From positions 1 to 45,216 of the forward strand of contig CALXRC010000018.1 in the NCBI GenBank assembly GCA_944390865.1: a stretch of DNA of 45,216 nucleotides. The letters run 5' to 3'. Below, piece by piece: positions 7,518-15,396 of this stretch. The notes beneath the pieces were generated by a model. The model saw nothing but the letters and a program-made list of their open reading frames with translations, was not told where the DNA came from and did not search any database. The stretch is from an uncultured Spirochaetales bacterium. Its GTDB lineage: Bacteria; Spirochaetota; Spirochaetia; Sphaerochaetales; Sphaerochaetaceae. Every line of letters begins with the position of its first letter. Within the stretch, counting starts at the first letter, position 1. Both the position numbers and the translations under genes were made by a program.

Positions 7518-9677
7518 ATGAAAAGACAGAAAATAGGAAAGGTGCCTCTGGTCACGCAGCTTGAACCGCTGGAGGGCGGCTATGCCTGCCTTGCGATGAT
7601 TCTGGCCTATCACAGGAAGCTGGTGTCTCTCGGGCAGATAAAGGCGGACTGCGGCAGCATAAAGAAAGTGCCTGATCTGGACAGCATTTCCCAGATGGCC
7701 TCCTTCTACGGTCTTGAAGCGGAAAGAAAGACTGTCAGCTTCAGTGAGCTTTGCTCTGAAGATGCCTTTCCGTGCATCGTGACCTGGGACCGTTACCGCT
7801 ATGTGGTCATAGCAGGCGTCAGCAGGAGCGGCAAGTACATTGTCAACGATCCTGCCAACGGCGTGCTGCTTCTGGATGAAGACAATGTCGCCTCACTGTA
7901 TGCAGGCACTGCACTCTGCCTGAAGCCGGGCGCGGCTTTCAGGCCGGAGGGAAAGCAGAGCAGCGTGATGGCCTTTGCCAGAGAGCGCCTTGCCGGAACG
8001 CACGCGGCAGTGGCCTTCGTGGTCATAACGACGTTCATCGCATCAATCCTTGCCGTGATAAACCCTGCCTTCTCAAGAGTCTTCATGGATTACCTGCTTG
8101 ATGACGGAGGCGGTGCTTCATGGCTCAATGCCTTCATCATCCTGCTTTCTGCCATTGTGCTTATCAGAGTCATTGCCGATACCATCAAGGCGGTCTATTC
8201 CTACAGAATCTATGGAAAGATGGCAGTCGTGGGAAGCTCGACCTTCATGTGGCACCTGCTGCATCTGCCGTTTGAGTTTTTCACTAAGCGGTTCACAGGC
8301 GATCTGATCAGCAGGCAGAAGACTAATTCGACAATTGCTGAGACGCTCGTCAACACACTGGCGCCGATTGTGCTGAACGCATCCACGATGATCCTCTTCT
8401 TCATCATGATGATGCGCTACAATGTGCTGCTTTCGCTGATAGGCGTTGCCTCGATCGCGATAAACCTGTGCTTCACGAATATGGTGGCAAGACGCAGGCT
8501 CAGCCTGTCAAAGCTCATGAGCAAGGACTCGTCCAGGCTGAAGTGCTCAACAGTGAACGGCATCGAGATGATAGAGACCATCAAGGCGAGCGGGGCCGAG
8601 AACGGCTACTTTGAGCACTGGTCAGGCTATCAGTCGAATGTCAACACGAAGGACATGAACTCTTCGAACATCCTGAGCTTCTATACGCTGCTTGCCAGTA
8701 TCGTCTCAGGCCTGACAGACATCATAATTCTCTCAAGCGGGGTCTATCTGATAATGCAGGGGGAATTCACGACAGGCATGCTCATGGCCTTCCAGAGCTT
8801 CTTTGCCTCCTTTGTCGCTCCTGCCCAGAGCCTGCTTGCGGCGACGCAGACGATTCAGGAAATGCGCAACAACATGGACACTGTCAATGAGGTCATGAAG
8901 TATCCTCTTGATCCGGCTGCCATCTCATCAGGAGAAGCAGATGAGACAGCTGACAAGCTTTCAGGAAATATCGAGTTCAGGAATGTGACCTTCGGCTACA
9001 GCCGTCTTGCTCCGCCTTATCTGAACAATGTCTCCTTCAGCGTGAAAAGCGGGCAGAAAATCGCTGTCGTTGGCGCCTCCGGAAGCGGCAAGTCCACAAT
9101 ATCAAAGCTGCTGTCAGGACTGTATCCGCCATGGGAAGGCGAGATTCTGTTTGACGGCAGGCGCATTGACGAGATAAGCCACAGCGTCTTCACCGGCTCA
9201 GTCGCAGTCGTCGATCAGGACATCATTCTCTTTGAAGACACGATTGCCAACAACATAAGAATGTGGGACAGCACCATTGAGGACTATGAGGTGATCCTTG
9301 CCGCAAGGGATGCCCAGATCCATGATGAGATAATATCGAGGGTCGGAGGCTATCAGTACAGGATAACGGAAGGCGGCAGGGATTTCTCAGGCGGTGAGCG
9401 CCAGCGTCTGGAAATCGCGCGTGTGCTCGCGCAGGATCCCACTATCATCATAATGGATGAGGCGACGAGCGCACTGGATGCGGATACCGAGTACAAGGTT
9501 GTCAATGCGATCAAGGCCAGAGGCATCACCTGCATCATCATCGCACACAGACTGTCGACAGTCAGGGACTGCGATGAGATTCTCGTGCTGGATCAGGGAC
9601 AGATCGCAGAGCGCGGAACGCATGAGGAACTCTTCAGCAGAGGCGGACTGTACACAAAGCTGATACTGAGCGAGTAG
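7518..9677 (+). CDS. NHLM-type ABC exporter with inactive C39 peptidase domain
   Basis: A 719-residue protein: C39-like domain (1-140), six membrane segments (about 160-440) and an ATPase domain (about 480-719). The ATPase is complete: GASGSGKST, FSGGERQR, IIIMDEATSALD and the switch His in IAHRLS. In the C39 domain the oxyanion Gln14 and Asp111 (NDPA) are kept, but the catalytic Cys position is Gly20 (LEGGYACL instead of LECGxACL) and the catalytic His position is Arg94. It therefore should not cleave a double-glycine leader, as with the C39-like domain of HlyB. It resembles the first of the paired exporters of NHLM peptide systems. Cargo is unknown. Confidence 0.88.
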   Translation: MKRQKIGKVPLVTQLEPLEGGYACLAMILAYHRKLVSLGQIKADCGSIKKVPDLDSISQMASFYGLEAERKTVSFSELCSEDAFPCIVTWDRYRYVVIAGVSRSGKYIVNDPANGVLLLDEDNVASLYAGTALCLKPGAAFRPEGKQSSVMAFARERLAGTHAAVAFVVITTFIASILAVINPAFSRVFMDYLLDDGGGASWLNAFIILLSAIVLIRVIADTIKAVYSYRIYGKMAVVGSSTFMWHLLHLPFEFFTKRFTGDLISRQKTNSTIAETLVNTLAPIVLNASTMILFFIMMMRYNVLLSLIGVASIAINLCFTNMVARRRLSLSKLMSKDSSRLKCSTVNGIEMIETIKASGAENGYFEHWSGYQSNVNTKDMNSSNILSFYTLLASIVSGLTDIIILSSGVYLIMQGEFTTGMLMAFQSFFASFVAPAQSLLAATQTIQEMRNNMDTVNEVMKYPLDPAAISSGEADETADKLSGNIEFRNVTFGYSRLAPPYLNNVSFSVKSGQKIAVVGASGSGKSTISKLLSGLYPPWEGEILFDGRRIDEISHSVFTGSVAVVDQDIILFEDTIANNIRMWDSTIEDYEVILAARDAQIHDEIISRVGGYQYRITEGGRDFSGGERQRLEIARVLAQDPTIIIMDEATSALDADTEYKVVNAIKARGITCIIIAHRLSTVRDCDEILVLDQGQIAERGTHEELFSRGGLYTKLILSE

Positions 9678-9689
9678 AGGGGGCGGATC

Positions 9690-11867
9690 ATGGGCTGGTT
9701 TAACGAACAGATACAGGACAGGATAAAGAAAGATCAGCAGATGCTTTCGGATTCATTTGCAGATCTTGCCTACAATATCACCGGCGACAAGGCTTATGCC
9801 TATTTCTCTTCATCCTCAGGAAGCAGCATAAATGCGATCCGCGACCTGATGAACTATTTCCATCTGCGCCTTTCTGATATTCCGTCAAAGATAACTGACA
9901 TCAACGAACAGCTGGAGTATCTGCTGCGCCCCAACGGGATAATGAGGAGGACAGTCCGCCTCTCATCAGGCTGGAGCAGCTGTGCTGCCGGCGCGATGAT
10001 CGGAAAGCTGAAAGACAGGGATGAGTATGTGGCGATTCTGCCTCATGGCATTCAGTCTTATGCCTACTATGACACAAAGCTCAAGAGGCAGGTCAGGATC
10101 ACGTCTGAAACTGAGAAGAACTTTGAGAGCACTGCGATTTCATTTTACAGGCCTTTCCCCCTGAGAAAGATGACAGGCAGGGATCTGTTCAGGTTCATCC
10201 TCTCAACCCTTGACGCCGCGGATGTGGTGACCCTTGCTGTGCTGACGCTTGCCGTCACTCTTTTCGGTCTTCTGATTCCCCGCCTGAATGACATCTTCCT
10301 CAATCAGGTCGTGCGGCTCGGCTCTGTGAGCCTCCTGCTCACTATCACAGTGTTCTTCATCTGCGCCACTGTGTCCCAGAAACTCTTTACAGACCTCAGG
10401 GGAACAATACTTTCGAAGATGACGGGCAAGATGACAGTCAGCTGCGAGGCAGCGGCGATGATGAGAATCTTCTCCCTTCCTGCCTCTTTCTTCAAGAACT
10501 ACAGCTCAGGAGACCTTGCAAAGAGGGTCGAGTACATGGAGACTCTGTGCAATGTCCTGGTCAATTCTCTTGTCTCAGTCGGACTGACCTCAGTCTTCTC
10601 AATTGCCTATTTCTCCCAGATCAGCGCCTATACTCCGACGCTTGTGCTGCCTGCGGCCCTTGTGCTTGCCGCCATCATCGCAGTGGCTGTCATCTCAATG
10701 CTGCTGCAGATAAAGGCGACGGATGAGAGGCTTGAGGCAGAAGCCAGGGAAAACGGAACAGCTTACTCGCTGATGTCTGGAATACAGAAGGTGAGGCTTG
10801 CCGGAGCGGAAAAGAGAGCCTTCTCGAAATGGGCGGAAGCATATGCGCGTGAGGCGCGCTATGAGTACAATCCCTCCTTTGCGATAAAGATCACGCCTGT
10901 GATCACGAACGCGATCTCCCTTGTCGGGGTGATTGTCTTCTATCTTATCGCCATACGCGACTCGATAAGCGCTTCGGACTACTATGTCTTCAACTCATCC
11001 TTTGCCCTTGTCAGCGCCGCTGTGGCCTCGCTTGCCTCAATCATTTCAGCCGTGGCTGAGATCAGGCCTATTGTGACCAGCCTGAAGCCCATTCTTGAGA
11101 CTGAGCCTGAAGTGGCTGAGAACAAGACTGTGATTGACCATCTGACAGGAGGAGTGGAGCTGAACAATGTATCATTCCGCTACAATCCGTCCATGCCCAA
11201 TGTCATTGACAACCTTTCGCTCAAGATCAGGCCCGGCCAGTATGTCGGCATTGTAGGAAGGACCGGCTGCGGAAAGTCCACGCTGATGCGCCTCCTGCTT
11301 GGTTTTGAGACTCCTCAGCGCGGCGCCATCTACTATGACGGCAAGGATATTGCAACCATTGATCTCAAGTCGCTGAGACGCAAGATCGGCGTCGTCATGC
11401 AGGAGGGCAGACTCTTTCAGGGGGACATCCTGTCCAACATAACTGTCTCAGCCCCGTGGCTTACGGAAGAAGATGCCTGGAAGGCAGCTGAGCTTGCCGG
11501 CATAGCCGATGACATCAGGTCAATGCCGAACGGAATGTACACTCTGATCACTGAAGGCAGCGGAGGAATCTCCGGCGGACAGCGGCAGAGGCTCATGATA
11601 GCGCGTGCCATTGCGGCGAAACCCAGGCTGCTTATCTTTGATGAGGCAACCAGCGCGCTTGACAATATTTCCCAGAAGATTGTTTCCCGCTCGCTGTCAC
11701 AGCTGAAGTGCACCCGCATCGTCATCGCACACAGGCTGACGACAATCGAGGACTGTGACAGGATCATCGTGCTTGATGACGGTAAGATCGTTGAGGACGG
11801 AAGCTACAGCGAACTGCTTGCCAGGGGCGGCTTCTTTACGGAACTTGTTAAAAGACAGCAAGTCTGA
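9690..11867 (+). CDS. NHLM-type ABC exporter, second subunit
   Basis: A 725-residue protein starting GWFNEQIQDRIKKDQ, the typical opening of the second ABC protein of NHLM systems. Residues 1-150 form its family-specific N-terminal domain, followed by six membrane segments (about 165-440) and an ATPase (about 490-725) with GRTGCGKST, ISGGQRQR, LLIFDEATSALD and IAHRLT. It probably forms a heterodimer with the upstream exporter. The start ATG 9690 is preceded by a G-rich ribosome binding site at 9678-9684. Both ATPase sites keep their catalytic Glu, which is less usual in heterodimeric exporters. Confidence 0.9.
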   Translation: MGWFNEQIQDRIKKDQQMLSDSFADLAYNITGDKAYAYFSSSSGSSINAIRDLMNYFHLRLSDIPSKITDINEQLEYLLRPNGIMRRTVRLSSGWSSCAAGAMIGKLKDRDEYVAILPHGIQSYAYYDTKLKRQVRITSETEKNFESTAISFYRPFPLRKMTGRDLFRFILSTLDAADVVTLAVLTLAVTLFGLLIPRLNDIFLNQVVRLGSVSLLLTITVFFICATVSQKLFTDLRGTILSKMTGKMTVSCEAAAMMRIFSLPASFFKNYSSGDLAKRVEYMETLCNVLVNSLVSVGLTSVFSIAYFSQISAYTPTLVLPAALVLAAIIAVAVISMLLQIKATDERLEAEARENGTAYSLMSGIQKVRLAGAEKRAFSKWAEAYAREARYEYNPSFAIKITPVITNAISLVGVIVFYLIAIRDSISASDYYVFNSSFALVSAAVASLASIISAVAEIRPIVTSLKPILETEPEVAENKTVIDHLTGGVELNNVSFRYNPSMPNVIDNLSLKIRPGQYVGIVGRTGCGKSTLMRLLLGFETPQRGAIYYDGKDIATIDLKSLRRKIGVVMQEGRLFQGDILSNITVSAPWLTEEDAWKAAELAGIADDIRSMPNGMYTLITEGSGGISGGQRQRLMIARAIAAKPRLLIFDEATSALDNISQKIVSRSLSQLKCTRIVIAHRLTTIEDCDRIIVLDDGKIVEDGSYSELLARGGFFTELVKRQQV

Positions 11868-11903
11868 GATACTTTTTCACACAATGCGAGAAGGAGGTTT
11901 GTC

Positions 11904-12200
11904 GTGACAATTTCAAAGACACATGAAGGCGGAAAGTTCTCCATCAAGATTGATGGAAGGATGGATACTCTTACAGCTCCGGAGCTGGAAAAGGTGCTGA
12001 AGATGGAGCTTGGGGATGCATCTGAGCTTGTAATAGATTTTGCTGACCTTGATTATATCTCATCAGCCGGACTGAGAGTCCTGCTTTCTGCCCAGAAGGT
12101 CATGAACCGCCAGGGAAGCATGGTGATCAGGAATGTGAAGCCGGAGGTCATGGATATTTTTGAAGTCACAGGCTTTTCCGATATCCTGACAATAGAGTAG
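11904..12200 (+). CDS. STAS-domain anti-sigma-factor-antagonist-like protein
   Basis: A 98-residue single-domain STAS protein like SpoIIAA/RsbV. It carries the phosphorylation-loop motif DYISSAGLRVL, whose first Ser after Ile is the usual kinase target, and an N-terminal GRMDTLTAPELE. Such proteins are switched by an RsbW-type kinase (phosphorylation) and a SpoIIE/RsbU-type phosphatase (dephosphorylation); both activities are encoded downstream in this operon. No sigma factor is nearby, so the target may be different here. AAGGAGG at 11891-11897 sets the GTG start. Confidence 0.92.
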   Translation: MTISKTHEGGKFSIKIDGRMDTLTAPELEKVLKMELGDASELVIDFADLDYISSAGLRVLLSAQKVMNRQGSMVIRNVKPEVMDIFEVTGFSDILTIE

Positions 12201-13730
12201 ATGAGCCTGTATGAGTATCTGAAGGCCTGTGCCTCAAGGGCGCGGGCCATAAACAATGAGAACAGGGACAGGATCCTGTGCGACAACTCATCAGCGCTTT
12301 TCGTCCAGAGCCGCCTCAGGGACTTTTCCTCATTCAGCTCGTTTCCAGTCAGTTCCTATGAGGATTATGAGCCGTTTGTGCAGAAGTACCTTGCCGGAGA
12401 GGAGCATGCCCTCACGAATTATCCTGCGGCCTACAATCTCCTTTCTTCCGGAAGCGGAGGAAAGCGCAGCAGGTTTCTTCTGACGCATGAGGCGCTCAGG
12501 CGCTATTCCTCTTACTGGTATTCCCTTCCGTTTGAGCTTGCAGGAAGCAAAAGCCGCCATGAGTTTCATGCAGGGGCCTACCGTGAGCCGGAAGGTCCGT
12601 TCAGGGACACAATCCTTTCTGCGGCCTTTTACTGGGCGCAGAGGAAGAACGGCGTGCTGAGGGAAGAGAACCTCATCGGAGGCTTTCCCTTTCTCTTCAC
12701 GGATGATGTGGACAATATTCTCTATGCAAAGGCGCGTCTTCTCTTTGCCTCGCAGGAGCTGACAGCGATTATCGCAAACTACCTGTACGATCTTACTGTG
12801 CTGTTCTCATACATTGAGGAACATGCTGACCTGATCGCAGCTGATGCATCTTCAGGCAGGATAAGCGTTCCTCTTCCGCCTCAGATGAGGCGCATTGCTG
12901 AAAGCCTGCCTGCTGTGCCTGCCGGTCGGGCGGAAAGGCTGAAACAGTTCTTCCAGCATCCTGACGGCGGCCTGAAGACTGTGTTTCCTGAGCTTGAGTT
13001 CATCACGGGAATAGGCGGTGCCGCCTATTCAAGGCATACACGGCTCCTGTCCCGCTTCACCGGCTCTGTTCCTGTCTATTACTACACATATGCTGCAAGT
13101 GAATGCAAGATGGGCGTGCCGCTGTGTTTTGACAGGGCTGAATACCTGCTGATTCCTGACTGCGCCTACTATGAGTTCCTCACCCAGTCCGGTGAGCTTG
13201 TGAATCTGGAGGAGCTGAAGGCCGGAATGCTTGTCTCTCCTGTCGTCACCACCTTCTCAGGCCTGTACCGCTACAGGATAAAGGACATAATTGCAGTTCA
13301 GGACTTCTGCTCTGAAGCTCCCGTGTTCACTGTCGAGGGACGGTGTGATGAGATACTTAACGCAGGAGGCGAGAAGCTTTCTGTGAAAGTGTTCCAGGAT
13401 GCCTTTGACAGCCTTGGCCTGGCGCCTGCCGACTATGCGGTCACGCTTGACTGCACAGCCATGCCCGCACGCTATCTCGTCTATACAGAGACTTCAGATG
13501 GAAGAAGCTGCGGTGAAATAGCTTCCATGCTGGATTACAGGCTCAGGCAGCTGCATGAGGAATATGCTGATGTCTGCCTGTTCGGCCTCATCGGGCAGCC
13601 TGAGATAAAGAAGATACCGCCGGGCGCGCTGAAGCAGATGAGGAGCCGCTTCTTCAAAGGCGGGCATAACAAGGCTTCTGTGCTGCTGAGGAGCATGGAA
13701 GCTGAATATCTGGGGAGATTATATTCGTGA
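12201..13730 (+). CDS. GH3-family acyl-adenylate/acid-amido synthetase
   Basis: A 509-residue protein of the GH3 (auxin-responsive promoter) family, an ANL-superfamily group that adenylates a carboxylic acid and in plants joins it to an amino acid. Motifs are SSGSGGKRSRF (phosphate-binding loop, near residue 78), YYTYAASE (near 295), and GLYRYRIKDI with the ribose-contacting Asp. Bacterial GH3 proteins have unknown substrates. It starts at ATG right after the STAS stop, and its own stop overlaps the MATE start, so it is tightly coupled to both. This suggests that the locus makes or activates a small acyl compound that a neighbouring transporter moves; that is inference. Confidence 0.87.
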   Translation: MSLYEYLKACASRARAINNENRDRILCDNSSALFVQSRLRDFSSFSSFPVSSYEDYEPFVQKYLAGEEHALTNYPAAYNLLSSGSGGKRSRFLLTHEALRRYSSYWYSLPFELAGSKSRHEFHAGAYREPEGPFRDTILSAAFYWAQRKNGVLREENLIGGFPFLFTDDVDNILYAKARLLFASQELTAIIANYLYDLTVLFSYIEEHADLIAADASSGRISVPLPPQMRRIAESLPAVPAGRAERLKQFFQHPDGGLKTVFPELEFITGIGGAAYSRHTRLLSRFTGSVPVYYYTYAASECKMGVPLCFDRAEYLLIPDCAYYEFLTQSGELVNLEELKAGMLVSPVVTTFSGLYRYRIKDIIAVQDFCSEAPVFTVEGRCDEILNAGGEKLSVKVFQDAFDSLGLAPADYAVTLDCTAMPARYLVYTETSDGRSCGEIASMLDYRLRQLHEEYADVCLFGLIGQPEIKKIPPGALKQMRSRFFKGGHNKASVLLRSMEAEYLGRLYS

Positions 13731-15391
13731 GCGAGAGACAAAGCAGCTGTTTCAGAGACTGTTTCTTCAGCTTTCTGATTCCAAATCTCATTTCATCAGT
13801 GTTTGCCATTATAGACACTTCCGTGACAAGCATGCTGGCCAGCCGCCGTCTTGGCGATGCCGTGCTCTCATCGCTGAATGCGGCAGTGCCTGTCTATCTT
13901 TTCCTGTGCGCGCTGGGAAGCCTGCTGGGCTCAGGAGCCTTCTACCTTGCGGCCAGGGCTTACGGCAGGGCTGACACGAAGGAGGGCGGAAGGATAATCT
14001 CTGCATCTGTCTGGCTGGCTGCGGCAGTCTCTGCCGTGATAATGCTGCTGGGCCTGGCCCTTTCTCCCCTCATCGCCTCGCTTCTGGCCCCTCAGGGGCT
14101 TCAGGACATGGTCCTGACCTATGTGAGAGTGGTTTTTGCCGGTTCTGTTCCGGTCATCATGGCCTACATGCCGTTCAACTTCCTGCGCCTGGTTGGAAAG
14201 GTGAGGTATTCAGCCCTGGCTGTAGTGATCATGGGAAGCATGAATGTGCTCGGAGTGCTGGTCTTTGTCTATCTTCTTGATCTGGGAATCGCAGGCAGCG
14301 CCCTATCTCTTGTCGTCTCTTCAGCCTCCGTGCTGATCTCAGGCTTCTGCTTCCTGATGTGCGGAGAGTGGGGCGTGAAGATCAGACTGATAAGGCCGCA
14401 GTTCAGCCTGAGCAGGGAAGTGTTCAGGTTCGGCTCTCCCAGCGCGCTGAACAACCTCTTCCTTTCCCTGAGAATTGTCACGGTGAATATGCTGATTCCG
14501 GATCCGATGCTTGTCATTGCGGCAATGATCAATTCAATTTCTGATTTTGCCTGGTGCATGCCGAATTCCGGCGTCATGAATACGGCCAGTCCTCTTCTGG
14601 GCGTTCTGGAAGGAGAGCGCGATGCGAAGGAGGCGAAGGGAATACTTCACCTTGCCGCAAAGACTGCCCTGCTCATCTGTCTTGCCGTGACAGCGGCGCT
14701 TTTTGTTCTGGCTCCCTTTGTCTCGGCACTTTTCAATGTCGAGGCAGATTCATCATTTGCCATACGCTGCCTGGCTTCATCCCTGATATTCTCATCCCTG
14801 TCAACACTGGCAGCCTCCTACTTCAATGCAGGAGGGAGAATACTCAGGTCAAACCTCGTGATTGCTCTGAGGCTTCTGATCCTTCCGGTGGCCAGCATCA
14901 TAGTCTTGAACGCGCTTGGCCTCAGCGTCTGGCTCTTCCTGCCTGTCAGCGAAATCCTGACAGCACTCATCGCTGCACTCCTGATGAGGCTCGCAGGCCA
15001 GAATGAGGCGGAAGGCCAGGTGCTGAAGAAGGAAATCAGGGCGGTGGAGGATGAGATCTGCGAGGCCAGCGCCTCTGTCTCCGCCTGGGCGGAGGAAGAG
15101 AATGCCCCGGTGAAAACGGCAATGACAATCGGACTGGGAATCGAGGAGATCATGATGGTCATGAAGGACCATTCGCTGACAGCTGATGACACGATCTCCA
15201 TCCGCCTTGCCATGTACAGTGATGTGATCATCCTCACGCTGAGAACAGGGGGACGGTACTTCAACCCTCTGGCTGTCCTTGATGACAGCGATGAATACAT
15301 GGGGATAAGAATGATAGAACGCATGGCGAGCGAGGTCAGCTATCAGGATACGCTTGGCCTTAATACATTCATATTGAAAATGAGGAGGTAA
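13727..15391 (+). CDS. MATE-family transporter fused to an RsbW-like domain
   Basis: A 554-residue protein. Residues 1-425 contain about twelve membrane segments with the MATE pattern (FLIPNLISSVFAIIDT near the start, two internally similar halves). MATE proteins usually end near 450; here a soluble tail (about 430-554) has the layout of a HATPase_c_2/RsbW domain: GLGIEEIMMVMKDHS at the N-box, LTLRTGGRYFNPL at the G1 region and MGIRMIERMASEVSYQD with a TFILK final strand at the G2 region. The N-box Asn is Val and the G1 Asp is lost, so ATP use is doubtful. It may be a docking module for the STAS protein. GTG 13727 overlaps the GH3 stop. Confidence 0.8.
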   Translation: MSERQSSCFRDCFFSFLIPNLISSVFAIIDTSVTSMLASRRLGDAVLSSLNAAVPVYLFLCALGSLLGSGAFYLAARAYGRADTKEGGRIISASVWLAAAVSAVIMLLGLALSPLIASLLAPQGLQDMVLTYVRVVFAGSVPVIMAYMPFNFLRLVGKVRYSALAVVIMGSMNVLGVLVFVYLLDLGIAGSALSLVVSSASVLISGFCFLMCGEWGVKIRLIRPQFSLSREVFRFGSPSALNNLFLSLRIVTVNMLIPDPMLVIAAMINSISDFAWCMPNSGVMNTASPLLGVLEGERDAKEAKGILHLAAKTALLICLAVTAALFVLAPFVSALFNVEADSSFAIRCLASSLIFSSLSTLAASYFNAGGRILRSNLVIALRLLILPVASIIVLNALGLSVWLFLPVSEILTALIAALLMRLAGQNEAEGQVLKKEIRAVEDEICEASASVSAWAEEENAPVKTAMTIGLGIEEIMMVMKDHSLTADDTISIRLAMYSDVIILTLRTGGRYFNPLAVLDDSDEYMGIRMIERMASEVSYQDTLGLNTFILKMRR

Positions 15392-15396
15392 GAGGG

